64,000 nucleotides of DNA from a virus. The stretch's first letter is position 1. Every line of letters begins with the position of its first letter. The notes beneath the pieces are model-generated. The model was not told the origin of the DNA. It worked only from the letters and a program-made list of their open reading frames with translations, and did no database searches. A program made the position numbers and the translations under genes. Shown here piece after piece: positions 6,891 through 14,883 of this stretch. The DNA lies in IMG/VR virus record IMGVR_UViG_3300047552_000880, positions 1 through 64,000 of that record; one strand, given 5' to 3'.

Positions 6891-7136
6891 TTATTTCCTA
6901 TAGCGACGAACTTCTTGTGTGAAGTTAACAATCCAATCAAAAACAGTTAGCACCCAATAAGAGATGACAATGATGGCAGCAAAGAAATTGATCGGAGGAA
7001 TAAAGATCATGAAGGCAGATTCCTTCACATCATGTAAAGAAAACGGCTGTCTAAAATTAAAAACTTGAGTCACTGCCACCAGAGCGAATACAACAATGAC
7101 AGAAAGAAAATAGAACCAGATAAAAAAATCAAACAT
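6891..7136 (-). CDS. Small membrane protein with two transmembrane segments
   Basis: An 81-residue protein with hydrophobic segments at about residues 4-26 (FIWFYFLSVIVVFALVAVTQ) and 43-66 (FMIFIPPINFFAAIIVISYW), separated by a charged loop, and a basic C-terminus (EVRRYRK). The topology would place both ends on the same side. Function unknown; it could be a holin-like or superinfection-related protein. It overlaps the epimerase gene end by 8 bp. Confidence 0.65.
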   Translation of the reverse strand: MFDFFIWFYFLSVIVVFALVAVTQVFNFRQPFSLHDVKESAFMIFIPPINFFAAIIVISYWVLTVFDWIVNFTQEVRRYRK

Positions 7137-7965
7137 TGGTGTTCCTCATAAAAGTGTTTCTTAGTTTATTCGTGTTGGCGCGAGTATATCGCTGATAAGT
7201 TATAGGGAATTTCTTTTCCAATGGTTCGACATAACAATTATACTCGATTGCAGTTTCTTCTGCAATTTCTCGAAATGTCTTTGTCATTCCTGAGCCAACA
7301 TTATAGACACCCGATTTGTAACGCATCAACCGATCTATATAGTATAACACACGATCAATGGAAATGAAGTCTCGTCTTGCTTCTTCCTTTGAATTTTTTG
7401 CAACAAACAATGTAATTTTTCCTTCTTTCATTGCTTGTTTTCTGAACGAATAATGAGGGCTTGGTTGGTCTTTATGTGACTCGGTTTCGCCTTTTTCACT
7501 ATAGACATTGAAGAAGCGCATTCCTATGGCAGTGATACCAGAATCAATCAACCTCTGTGCATCTACCTCATTCATTGCCTTTGATATGGCGTAGGGAGCG
7601 AGTTTGGTGTACGGTATTGGATCGGTTTCCTCGAACGGTCTGCTTGTCTCTGGATTACCATAAACCGCTGCACTACTCGCATATAGCACTCGCTTCACCC
7701 TGTATTTGATGCAAAGCGAAAACAGACACTCGGTCATGGCAATATTGTACATCTGCACTTCTTCCATCGATGCATTGGTGTTGCTAATTGCACCAAGATG
7801 TATAACTGTTTCTATTTCATGATTTTGAAACGTATCAACCAAATCATAGTATGAGTGCGTTTTAACATCATAGAGGTGAATAATATAGGAAGGATTGTTG
7901 ACCCAATAGTTGACTAAGTTCTGTCCTATAAATCCACTTGAACCTGTGATTAGGATGTGATGCAT
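7129..7965 (-). CDS. NAD-dependent sugar epimerase/dehydratase
   Basis: A 278-residue extended short-chain dehydrogenase. The nucleotide-binding motif TGSSGFIGQN is at residues 7-16, the catalytic YAISK near residue 134, the SS(A) active-site strand as YASSAAVYG near 96, and the MRFFNVYS segment near 158. Such enzymes epimerise or dehydrate nucleotide-activated sugars. With the cytidylyltransferase, cupin and HAD genes 2-3 kb upstream it suggests a phage pathway for an activated sugar, for example a heptose or LPS-type sugar. The exact sugar cannot be read from sequence. A terminator precedes it, so it has its own transcription start. Confidence 0.9.
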   Translation of the reverse strand: MHHILITGSSGFIGQNLVNYWVNNPSYIIHLYDVKTHSYYDLVDTFQNHEIETVIHLGAISNTNASMEEVQMYNIAMTECLFSLCIKYRVKRVLYASSAAVYGNPETSRPFEETDPIPYTKLAPYAISKAMNEVDAQRLIDSGITAIGMRFFNVYSEKGETESHKDQPSPHYSFRKQAMKEGKITLFVAKNSKEEARRDFISIDRVLYYIDRLMRYKSGVYNVGSGMTKTFREIAEETAIEYNCYVEPLEKKFPITYQRYTRANTNKLRNTFMRNTNV

Positions 7966-8010
7966 TTAAACGCCTTATAAACGATTATTTCTTATTCTGA
8001 TACCTACACA

Positions 8011-8053
8011 TTAAAAAGCCGTTAAACCGCCTCAAAAACGGTTTTAACGGCTT
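8011..8053 (-). terminator. Rho-independent terminator
   Basis: A strong hairpin (arms 8016-8029 and 8039-8053, 14 pairs with one bulged base, core GCCGTT/AACGGC) is followed on the minus strand by TTTTTAA. It lies between the gene ending at 8064 and the epimerase start at 7965, and ends the upstream minus-strand operon. Confidence 0.9.
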
Positions 8054-8063
8054 CTAGAGGCAT

Positions 8064-8360
8064 TTACGCTTCTTCTGTTTGCTCATTCAGCAATTGTTGC
8101 TGACTAGCTTGCCTTGCCATGTCAAATCCACCGCTTTGCTCGAAATTCAGCAACTCAATCAAGCCACCATTCAGATTGTTGAAGGTTTCTTCATCGATGT
8201 AGTTGTTGACAACATCACCATTTTCGTAACGAATGAATAGAACCGCAAACTTTTCGGCATCCGGTTCGGCTTCATCAACAAGAGTAAGCTGGAAAGTCGA
8301 AACTTTGTCCAGATTGAGAAACATGGCTTTTTTGGTATTAAGATTAAGACGTACAAACAT
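8064..8360 (-). CDS. Hypothetical protein
   Basis: A 98-residue acidic protein starting MFVRLNLNTKKAMFLNLDKV, chosen because GAAAGGAAAATA precedes this ATG. Beta-rich N-terminal part (FAVLFIRYENGDVVNNYID) and a glutamine-rich C-terminal tail (ARQASQQQLLNEQTEEA). Not recognised. It is the last gene of its operon, directly followed by a terminator hairpin. Confidence 0.75.
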   Translation of the reverse strand: MFVRLNLNTKKAMFLNLDKVSTFQLTLVDEAEPDAEKFAVLFIRYENGDVVNNYIDEETFNNLNGGLIELLNFEQSGGFDMARQASQQQLLNEQTEEA

Positions 8361-8370
8361 TATTTTCCTT

Positions 8371-9171
8371 TCAGACTTCAAACACTTTGATAACAAAATT
8401 ATTGGCTATGGGTTCATGTCCTTTATAGCCCCGAGGATTATTTAGCATCCTGATTTTTCGAGTCCCGATTTCAGTTTCCTTGTCTACCGAAGTATGGGTA
8501 TGCCCCGAAATATAGGCAACAGGATTAGCATTATAAACTACATCTTCCATGTCAGTACACCCATAATAGTAAGCGCCATTAAAAGTTCGGTCTTCCTGAA
8601 AATTAACAAACGGAGAATGATGGCTGACCATGATCAATTTCTTATTTGTCATGGAGTTTTCTATCATGAATTGACGATCAGCGTCATGCATGTCACACCA
8701 CTGCACGTTGGTTAACTTTTTTCTTGTTTCTTTTCGGCTTTGAATGTATCGAAAGTCATTCGTGCATCGCGTGGCATCGAACATTACAGAAGGGTCGCCC
8801 TTGTTCATGTCAGTCCATAGTGTTGCTCCAACGATTCTAATATCATTGTAATCGAACGCCACCTGTTTCGAATAATGAATGTTTGTAATAGCATGAGTCG
8901 CGAAATACTTTTCAACCAAAATTGGCGCATCTTCTAACCAGACACCATAGTATTCGTGGTTCCCCGGAATCCAGATGACTTTTTCGTATTTCTTTGATGC
9001 AGCTAAGAAAAAGTCAATAACTCCCGGATAACGATCAAGATTATTGGGAATGAAGGCATCCACTGTAACAATATCGCCTGCCAGAATAAGAATATCGGCG
9101 TCAGGTAGATCAAAGTCCATTCCCCCAAATTCAAGATGCAAGTCCGAACAATAAGCAATTTTAGTCAACAC
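8371..9171 (-). CDS. Calcineurin-like metallophosphoesterase
   Basis: A 266-residue protein with the full metal-binding set of the family: SDLH near residue 9, LILAGDIV near 30, PGNHEYYG near 70, SHHSP near 176 and SGHTHTS near 219. Members hydrolyse phosphodiester or phosphomonoester bonds in nucleotides, nucleic acids or phosphoproteins; the substrate is open. No ATG lies before the first motif, so the start must be GTG at 9171 or TTG at 9168. GAGGA lies just upstream, and its spacing suits the TTG slightly better. It overlaps the stop of the 64-residue gene. Confidence 0.9.
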   Translation of the reverse strand: MLTKIAYCSDLHLEFGGMDFDLPDADILILAGDIVTVDAFIPNNLDRYPGVIDFFLAASKKYEKVIWIPGNHEYYGVWLEDAPILVEKYFATHAITNIHYSKQVAFDYNDIRIVGATLWTDMNKGDPSVMFDATRCTNDFRYIQSRKETRKKLTNVQWCDMHDADRQFMIENSMTNKKLIMVSHHSPFVNFQEDRTFNGAYYYGCTDMEDVVYNANPVAYISGHTHTSVDKETEIGTRKIRMLNNPRGYKGHEPIANNFVIKVFEV

Positions 9172-9359
9172 ATTCCTCGCATGCTAACAATCTTGTCGGC
9201 TTCTTTTTGATAGCCACGAACAACAAGAGAATTCCACAGAAGGGCAATCTCTTTCCATTCCTCTGCACCATCTGAATAAACTTTCTTATCAGAGGAAAGA
9301 TGATAACGCCAATTGTGTCGGATACAAAGACGTTTCAAATGATCTAGCTCAGGTGGCAT
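9165..9359 (-). CDS. Hypothetical protein
   Basis: A 64-residue basic helical protein (MPPELDHLKRLCIRHNWRYH at the start, GYQKEADKIVSMRGMC at the end) with ribosome site GAGGAACTTC. It overlaps the genes on both sides by 7-11 bp. I recognise no family. Confidence 0.7.
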   Translation of the reverse strand: MPPELDHLKRLCIRHNWRYHLSSDKKVYSDGAEEWKEIALLWNSLVVRGYQKEADKIVSMRGMC

Positions 9360-9660
9360 GAAGTTCCTCTACCAGTTCTTCTTCCAAGGTTTCATCAAAG
9401 TTATCTGGCTTCACGGGTTTCAGCCAATGGTCAGGAATGAATCCTTCCCGAGAATCCCCGTACATTGTTTCCAAGTTTCCTTCAACGCACCACAGATATC
9501 CATCCACAACAGAAACCCATGCCTCACCATTATATCGGAAAGTATTGCCTGCATTAACGAAACCTATCAATGCCTTAGGTGTGACAATCTTACCAATATT
9601 CTTTTCACGAATAGCCTTAACAATGAATGCTGGCTCCCCCGCTTTGTTTTTAACGTTCAT
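9349..9660 (-). CDS. Hypothetical protein
   Basis: A 103-residue protein with an SH3-like look: repeated short strands (IGKIVTPKALIGFVNAGNTF, WVSVVDGYLWCVEGN) and the ending FIPDHWLKPVKP followed by an acidic tail. Small phage proteins ending in a PDxxLKP-type motif are common and uncharacterised. The ATG overlaps the HAD gene stop (ATGA) and has AAGGTG upstream. Confidence 0.7.
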   Translation of the reverse strand: MNVKNKAGEPAFIVKAIREKNIGKIVTPKALIGFVNAGNTFRYNGEAWVSVVDGYLWCVEGNLETMYGDSREGFIPDHWLKPVKPDNFDETLEEELVEELHAT

Positions 9661-9965
9661 GAGAACACCTTAGTAAAAAAATCTTCTGAGTTAATTGCTT
9701 TGTCGCAGATCAACAGATCATAAGAGGGTTTATGATTCATAATCAACTGATAATACATACAGCCCCAAGATGCAAGTTGTTTTGCCGTGAAGTCACTGTA
9801 ATCAACACCAGAAATATTTCCTCGGGCAGAATAATAAATGATCTGCTCACCTTCCATATGAAGGCGATTGAAATATTCAATTCTATCAGTCATCGGCACA
9901 CATTCTTCATATGTTCCGTTGGTGCGACAGATTGTTCCATCAATGTCAACGTAAATTTTAGCCAT
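9657..9965 (-). CDS. HAD-superfamily phosphatase-like protein
   Basis: A 102-residue minimal HAD protein. MAKIYVDIDGTICRTNG holds the nucleophile motif DIDGT at residues 7-11, YYSARGN near residue 46 supplies motif II (Ser), and the end LLICDKAIN gives motif IV. The small size resembles phage and LPS-biosynthesis phosphatases with no cap domain. Start 9965 was chosen because GGAG lies 10 bp upstream and the longer frame runs into the cupin gene. With its neighbours it may dephosphorylate a sugar phosphate. Confidence 0.8.
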   Translation of the reverse strand: MAKIYVDIDGTICRTNGTYEECVPMTDRIEYFNRLHMEGEQIIYYSARGNISGVDYSDFTAKQLASWGCMYYQLIMNHKPSYDLLICDKAINSEDFFTKVFS

Positions 9966-10317
9966 TCTGACTATCTCCGGGAATGATTCTGTAATTGTCT
10001 TCAACACTATCTGGTGTACTGACTTCCAGTATTGTACCACTTTCAATGCACAAAACTTGATGTGGCTCCAATACATCGTTATGAATTATATCACCACGCG
10101 ATACATCAAATACACTCAGATCAGCATTGGTTGTGTTTATTTTTCTGATCTGAAATTTACCTGACATAACAATCCACGTTTCTGTCTTATTGGCATGGAA
10201 GTGCATACTGAATTTACCGCCAGCATCGAAAACCAGAAACTTACTGCAATACTTGTCATTTGTCACCCAAATGTCTTCGTATCCCCAAGCCTTCTCAACA
10301 ATACCTTCGTGTCTCAT
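9958..10317 (-). CDS. Cupin, mannose-6-phosphate isomerase type II-like
   Basis: A 119-residue single-domain cupin. EKAWGYEDIWVTN (residues 8-20) and KFSMHFHANKTETWIVMSG (about 35-53, with the HxH...E metal motif) resemble the C-terminal isomerase domain of mannose-1-phosphate guanylyltransferase/phosphomannose isomerase; the second cupin motif is HNDVLEPHQV near 79. It probably isomerises or binds a sugar phosphate. Overlaps both neighbours by a few bases, so it is part of the same cluster as the cytidylyltransferase and HAD genes. Confidence 0.8.
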   Translation of the reverse strand: MRHEGIVEKAWGYEDIWVTNDKYCSKFLVFDAGGKFSMHFHANKTETWIVMSGKFQIRKINTTNADLSVFDVSRGDIIHNDVLEPHQVLCIESGTILEVSTPDSVEDNYRIIPGDSQNG

Positions 10318-10706
10318 TTACTTCTTTCGATGATCTTTGAGCTAGAAAATCCGGGAATGCGTTCAAAGAACTTCAGTTCCTTGGCATACTGCGATCCGAT
10401 AACAAGTTTATCTCTGTAATCAGAACCAACCAGCATTATATCAGGATTCAGAATCTGAATGATCTGTTCGAGTTTTCTGTCTGTCTCAAAAATACCACAT
10501 GGGTGAACACCTTTAATCCGACTCAACTGGTACAGCCTCTGACCTTCTGTGTGTATTGGTCTATCTGCTCCCTTCAGCATCTTCACTCTTTCATCGGCAT
10601 CAATGGCAACATAAACATCACCAAGAGTAGACGCATAGTCAAAGAGTCTGAAATGACCGGGATGAAGAACATCAAACACCCCATTGATAAAAACAAGTTT
10701 TTTCAT
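10314..10706 (-). CDS. Cytidylyltransferase-like nucleotidyltransferase (RfaE/TagD type)
   Basis: A 130-residue protein with the full cytidylyltransferase signature: NGVFDVLHPGHFRLF (residues 8-22, HxGH at 16-19), DADERVK near 36, and the closing FSSSKIIE near 120. Family members attach CMP or AMP to glycerol-3-phosphate, heptose-1-phosphate and similar compounds. Together with cupin, HAD phosphatase and epimerase this suggests synthesis of a nucleotide-activated sugar or polyol. It overlaps the topoisomerase gene stop by 4 bp. Confidence 0.9.
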   Translation of the reverse strand: MKKLVFINGVFDVLHPGHFRLFDYASTLGDVYVAIDADERVKMLKGADRPIHTEGQRLYQLSRIKGVHPCGIFETDRKLEQIIQILNPDIMLVGSDYRDKLVIGSQYAKELKFFERIPGFSSSKIIERSK

Positions 10707-13700
10707 TTTCTCGGAAGCACAGAAATAAATCTGCTAGTAGAAGTCTCTGTTGAAAGCGTATCCAGTTTAGCTCTGATATCAGCAATCTCTGAAATCAGGT
10801 CAGACACCTTATCAGTCGTACATTCGTATATAGCGATATTACTGAATCTGGTTCCAAATTCATTTTCCGTAATATTGCTGCGAATGTAATCTAATAAGTC
10901 ATTCTTACTCATTTTTCGGAAGTCGATCTTATTGTCAATAACATGTTCAATGAAAAGTTTCTTGGCAGTCAGATATTCTACCTGATTATCATAGGTTTTC
11001 TTTTCGTAGTCCAATTTTTGCTGAAACTTTGAGAGTCGATACTCAACGAAGTGGTGTATCAACGAGGCAACGCTCTTGAAGATTTTTAGTTTACCGTGCT
11101 GATCCAATGTCGTTAGATTCTCGCTATGAATCTTCGCCAGCTTGAAATATGACAGCGGGTCTTTATCAATAGAATCTTTCTGCGCTCCAGTTACCTTAAC
11201 AGTGAACACGAACCCGGCGTCACTACAATGATCTTCATAGTCACGAATCTTATCAGAGTCAATCAATGTATTGAGAAAGGTGACATATGTAGCTCTGTCA
11301 TATCCAACTGGCAATTCACTGATTTTATACTGATACTTGCCAATGTACTCGATCTTTCCGAGGCTCTTATACTGATTATCCCCAATAGAGACAACTTCTC
11401 CGTTAAATGAAGGAAACGAAGGCAGTATATCTGCATTGGTATCAAGAAATTTTGTTGGGTTCTTGATACATTCTTTCACAGCGGCTACCAATGAATGTGT
11501 ACTACGCGGAAGAATATTTGAAGCAAAACCAACAGCGATACCAGAAACACCATTGACAAGAACCCAAGGGATAACAGGTAGATAGTGCAGCGGAGCACAT
11601 TGTTCAGGATCATCTGAATAATCAACGACTTCTTCATCAATAAAAAATTTCTTGAAATTATCACTGAGTTTAGCATAGATATAACGTGGCGCAGCAGGTT
11701 CCTGAATCAACCTCGAACCAAAGTTACCCTGACCCTCAAAAATAGGAGCATTGTTAGACCATTCGGCAGTCATACCATTGATAGCAGCAATAGCAGAAAC
11801 TTCGCCATGATGATATCCATATTTGGCAACACTACCACCCAACTCAGATAACTTCTGAAACCCCTTTGGTGAATTCAACATCGCATGAACAAGAATTCGC
11901 TGAACAGGCTTCAGACCATCGATGACGCTTGGAATCGCCCGATTCTCTATTGTATACATTGAGTAATCAAGATACTCGGTGTCAATTGCACTGGTAATCG
12001 TTTTCTTGTCAGTCACAACAGGCTGAACAAAATCTGTGTTCAACATCCATTCTTTTCTGGCATCAGCGGAGTCACCGAAAGCCATTTCAAGGCGCTCAAT
12101 TCCTTCTGGTGTCACTGTGACATATCTAGGGTTATTGATGACCTCAGAATAGATATCCTTTGGCATTGACCCCAATCCCTTGAAGTAAGAAACATTCCAA
12201 CCAGTGGAATCAAACTTCTGAAATTCATCTATTGTGTCAAAGGTTTTTACTTGCTTACCTTTTTTGCAATAGTAAAGCGGAGCCAGTAACCTGACAACTC
12301 TACCGCCATCGAACAGTTCTTTCCAATGAGAAAACAGATTCAGCAACAGACAGAAGATGTTATTACCATCTGTATCCATATCCGTGAATATTGCGATACG
12401 ACCGTAATTTAAATTCGTTGCTGGCTTGCCGAATTCTAGACCAATGATACTTAGTAACTCAGAGATTTCTTTGTTCTTCAGAATTTCAATCGGCTTCATT
12501 CCACGAACATTCATGACCTTCCCCTTAAGAGGGTATCCACCATGAATCTTTGGGTCACGAACTGTTAACAGGCTACCAAGAGCAGACTGACCTTCTGTAA
12601 TACACAGAACTGTCTGTGAACGATCTTTATTCGTTGCAGCAATATGATTGATGATAGGTGTACGCGAAAGAGTCTTCTTTTTCTTTTCTAGTTCGCGCCG
12701 TTCTTCCAATTCTTTTTTGTGTAGGATAGACTGAATCATTGGATCAATGATTTCAGGCGTGTTCAGAACACTTTTTGCGATCTTATCGAAGTCAAACCCA
12801 CTAAGATGACTAGAAAGCTCTGCAACAGTATTCGTTAAACGTTCTTTGGTCTGACTATCAAACTTCATATTAACGAAGTTACGAAGAACAGTCACAACAG
12901 TAAGATGTTGACGGATTGAGTTAGGAAGAACATCAATCTTATGTTTCTTCTTGATGTGCTGGCGCAATGGTTCAATTACACGGTCAACAATATAATTGAT
13001 ATGCGTTCCGCCGTTCTTTAACCACAGACCATTACAATAGGAATGCAATTGGAATTCTTCTGTTGCGCCGCTTGGCGCAAGAATAATTACACCAGCAGAA
13101 TTTTCTGCAATGACATTGACTGGATTAAACTTCGCTGCATACTCTGAAATTTTCTTCACTCGAATGGGTTCATCATTAAACGTGAATTTGATTTCAGGGA
13201 AACAGACAGCCAGATTCTCAAATTGATCTTTGAAGAAGTCAATGTGGTCTTGAGTCAACTCAGATAGCCCGAATGCAGCAACATCGGGAATGAAACTGAC
13301 TCTGGTAAATTTTTGTGTCGATTCCTTGGTGTGAATATTCTTGATATTCGCATTACCATTACACAGCAACCGGAGATATGTCTTTCCATCAGAGGTTTCT
13401 CCAATGAATTCTGTTGAGAAAACATTGGTCAGAAAACTACCAACTCCATTTGCGCCAATGGTTTCACGGCTGTCATCAAAATTCGAACCTGCACGAGCCT
13501 GAGTCCATGCAAGAACAGGTCTATATTGATTTGTTCCATCAACAATGGTAACAGGAATACCTCGACCATTATCTTCAACAATCACCTGATATGGTTCACC
13601 AAGAAGACCAAGGTCAACTTTCTTGATACTCACGCTGATCTTATTAGCGAACTTGTATTTTGTGCGAACAGCTTCATCAATCGAGTTATCAATAATTTCT

Positions 13701-13852
13701 CGAATAATTTTACACAGCGCCGGAACAATGGACAATGTTTGTTTCTGTCCAAAGAACATTCCTGTAATTTCTTCTACTGTCGCTGATCCAGCATACATCT
13801 GGACTCGTTTACGGATGTGTTCTGCATCCGTTAGAATTTTGAATTCACTCAT
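10703..13852 (-). CDS. Single-chain type II DNA topoisomerase (fused T4 gp39-gp60-gp52)
   Basis: A 1049-residue protein containing both halves of a type IIA topoisomerase. ATPase domain: EIIDNSIDEAV near residue 52, VEDNGRGIP near 92, GANGVGSFL near 133. TOPRIM: CITEGQSALGSL near 418 and FTDMDTDGNN near 489. Cleavage domain: PSVIDGLKPVQR near 644 and catalytic tyrosine in AAPRYIYAKL near 720. The C-terminus is a coiled region. T4 splits these functions over genes 39, 60 and 52 (about 1118 residues in total); here they form one chain, as in eukaryotic Top2. It relaxes DNA during replication. Downstream, the sugar genes overlap its end. Confidence 0.95.
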   Translation of the reverse strand: MSEFKILTDAEHIRKRVQMYAGSATVEEITGMFFGQKQTLSIVPALCKIIREIIDNSIDEAVRTKYKFANKISVSIKKVDLGLLGEPYQVIVEDNGRGIPVTIVDGTNQYRPVLAWTQARAGSNFDDSRETIGANGVGSFLTNVFSTEFIGETSDGKTYLRLLCNGNANIKNIHTKESTQKFTRVSFIPDVAAFGLSELTQDHIDFFKDQFENLAVCFPEIKFTFNDEPIRVKKISEYAAKFNPVNVIAENSAGVIILAPSGATEEFQLHSYCNGLWLKNGGTHINYIVDRVIEPLRQHIKKKHKIDVLPNSIRQHLTVVTVLRNFVNMKFDSQTKERLTNTVAELSSHLSGFDFDKIAKSVLNTPEIIDPMIQSILHKKELEERRELEKKKKTLSRTPIINHIAATNKDRSQTVLCITEGQSALGSLLTVRDPKIHGGYPLKGKVMNVRGMKPIEILKNKEISELLSIIGLEFGKPATNLNYGRIAIFTDMDTDGNNIFCLLLNLFSHWKELFDGGRVVRLLAPLYYCKKGKQVKTFDTIDEFQKFDSTGWNVSYFKGLGSMPKDIYSEVINNPRYVTVTPEGIERLEMAFGDSADARKEWMLNTDFVQPVVTDKKTITSAIDTEYLDYSMYTIENRAIPSVIDGLKPVQRILVHAMLNSPKGFQKLSELGGSVAKYGYHHGEVSAIAAINGMTAEWSNNAPIFEGQGNFGSRLIQEPAAPRYIYAKLSDNFKKFFIDEEVVDYSDDPEQCAPLHYLPVIPWVLVNGVSGIAVGFASNILPRSTHSLVAAVKECIKNPTKFLDTNADILPSFPSFNGEVVSIGDNQYKSLGKIEYIGKYQYKISELPVGYDRATYVTFLNTLIDSDKIRDYEDHCSDAGFVFTVKVTGAQKDSIDKDPLSYFKLAKIHSENLTTLDQHGKLKIFKSVASLIHHFVEYRLSKFQQKLDYEKKTYDNQVEYLTAKKLFIEHVIDNKIDFRKMSKNDLLDYIRSNITENEFGTRFSNIAIYECTTDKVSDLISEIADIRAKLDTLSTETSTSRFISVLPRK

Positions 13853-14262
13853 TTGATTTTATATGAAATCAGGTCAAAGATCATTTCACTGATGAATGCG
13901 TGTTTAAGATCATAAAAATCCATCTGAGCAATCATTTGATCAGAAAGAACTTTCTTGAGCGCAGAATTGACAGCAACATGATTGAATTGCATGTAACCTG
14001 ACATGGATTCAATGTGATAATTGACAGTATTATTGTAATCCGCAATCACCATCAATCGAGGCAATTGTGTTGCAAGACGATTATATGAAACCTGACGACC
14101 GATTGATTTATTATAAACATCGCCCTCAGAAAGTTTCGCCCAAGCAAACCAGACATGATTATGTTCACGAATATATGCAACAGTGAAACTGTTGTAGTTA
14201 TCACCTGTCCAATGATCAATAGCATGGATATAGCGAGGGTTCAGGTTACGAGAATCAATCAT
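13849..14262 (-). CDS. Hypothetical protein
   Basis: A 137-residue protein starting MIDSRNLNPRYIHAIDHWTG; the ATG at 14262 has GGAGCTTTCG upstream, whereas the longer frame from 14274 does not. It has several mixed strands (FTVAYIREHNHVWFAWAKL) and a C-terminal helix (FYDLKHAFISEMIFDLI). Not recognised. It overlaps the topoisomerase start by 4 bp, so it may be co-translated with it. Confidence 0.7.
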   Translation of the reverse strand: MIDSRNLNPRYIHAIDHWTGDNYNSFTVAYIREHNHVWFAWAKLSEGDVYNKSIGRQVSYNRLATQLPRLMVIADYNNTVNYHIESMSGYMQFNHVAVNSALKKVLSDQMIAQMDFYDLKHAFISEMIFDLISYKIK

Positions 14263-14398
14263 CGAAAGCTCCATTACGATGTTTAGGGTTACGGGAAACT
14301 TTTTCTTTCTGTTTCTTAGAAAGTTGTTTTGTGGCTTTGTTAAATTGGTTTGCGTGTTTTGCTACCCAATTTCTTGGTTTTACTTTAGGTGATGTCAT
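14255..14398 (-). CDS. Small basic phage protein
   Basis: A 47-residue, highly basic ORF: MTSPKVKPRNWVAKHANQFN then KATKQLSKKQKEKVSRNPKH and a short end. Small phage proteins of the form KPxNWVAKxxxxFNKA are common and uncharacterised; the charge suggests nucleic-acid binding. It starts 5 bp after the stop of the previous gene and overlaps the next by 8 bp, so it is likely coupled, though no clear ribosome site is seen. Confidence 0.65.
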   Translation of the reverse strand: MTSPKVKPRNWVAKHANQFNKATKQLSKKQKEKVSRNPKHRNGAFDD

Positions 14399-14403
14399 AA
14401 TCA

Positions 14404-14652
14404 TTATTGTAAACGATTTTTGTCATGCAGGCGCAGGTTTAGCACAAAATTTTCAACAACCAATTTTGTTACTGTTGCTAACATCGTCATTTCTCTGGCA
14501 TCCTTATCTCCACCAAGGTACATGTCCAGTACATTTGCTGCAATGTAACGGAAAGTGTCTTCTTCTGAGTGTGGAAGGTAGCCGAAGTCGATTGGGTCTG
14601 CTTGGTTGACTTCTAGCGCCAGTTCAGTGAGTTGGTCAAGTAAAGTTTTCAT
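14404..14652 (-). CDS. Hypothetical acidic protein downstream of a structured leader
   Basis: An 82-residue protein (MKTLLDQLTELALEVNQADP at the start, REMTMLATVTKLVVENFVLN near the end), helical and acidic. Not recognised. The ATG at 14652 has no ribosome site and follows by 15 bp a strong hairpin closing the 220-bp structured region upstream. Its translation may therefore be controlled by that RNA. Confidence 0.65.
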   Translation of the reverse strand: MKTLLDQLTELALEVNQADPIDFGYLPHSEEDTFRYIAANVLDMYLGGDKDAREMTMLATVTKLVVENFVLNLRLHDKNRLQ

Positions 14653-14872
14653 GATGATTGATTATTAGTCCCGCTTACAAAATACGGGGACGAACTTTCG
14701 TGTCGTCTGTTCTACCTATCACGGTAGTAACTTCTCGCTCTATGATGGCGTCATAGATGGCAGTGCATGCACTGTTTTACATTGTTTCCTACAAGACAAT
14801 GGACGCTCTAACCGGAACGACACGGACCCAAGGTAGGTATGGTACTCGATGTACGTATCGAGCATTAAACAA
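14653..14872 (-). ncRNA. Predicted structured RNA or riboswitch-like leader, about 210 nt
   Basis: This gene-free stretch folds, on the minus strand, into a string of hairpins: 14845-14862 (6 bp), 14780-14801 (6 bp), 14761-14774 (perfect palindrome CAGTGCATGCACTG), 14740-14756 (6 bp), 14712-14727 (5 bp), 14689-14707 (5 bp) and 14668-14691 (GTCCC/GGGAC). The last two share bases 14689-14691, so they are mutually exclusive, as in a switch. It has its own early-type promoter at 14873-14883. It could be a stand-alone RNA or the 5' leader of the gene at 14404. No known riboswitch motif was recognised. Confidence 0.6.
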
Positions 14873-14883
14873 ATTATAACACA
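14873..14883 (-). promoter_or_regulatory. Early-type extended -10 promoter TGTGTTATAAT
   Basis: The minus strand reads TTCTGTGTTATAAT, the best match to the extended -10 consensus in this window, overlapping the stop codon of the GIY-YIG gene. The predicted transcription start near 14866 lies at the 5' edge of the hairpin-rich region. Confidence 0.65.

Noticed and set aside
8400-8450. TATTTAG at 8436 as a minus-strand late promoter
   Set aside because: It lies within the coding sequence of the metallophosphoesterase and is not upstream of a late-type gene with the usual spacing.
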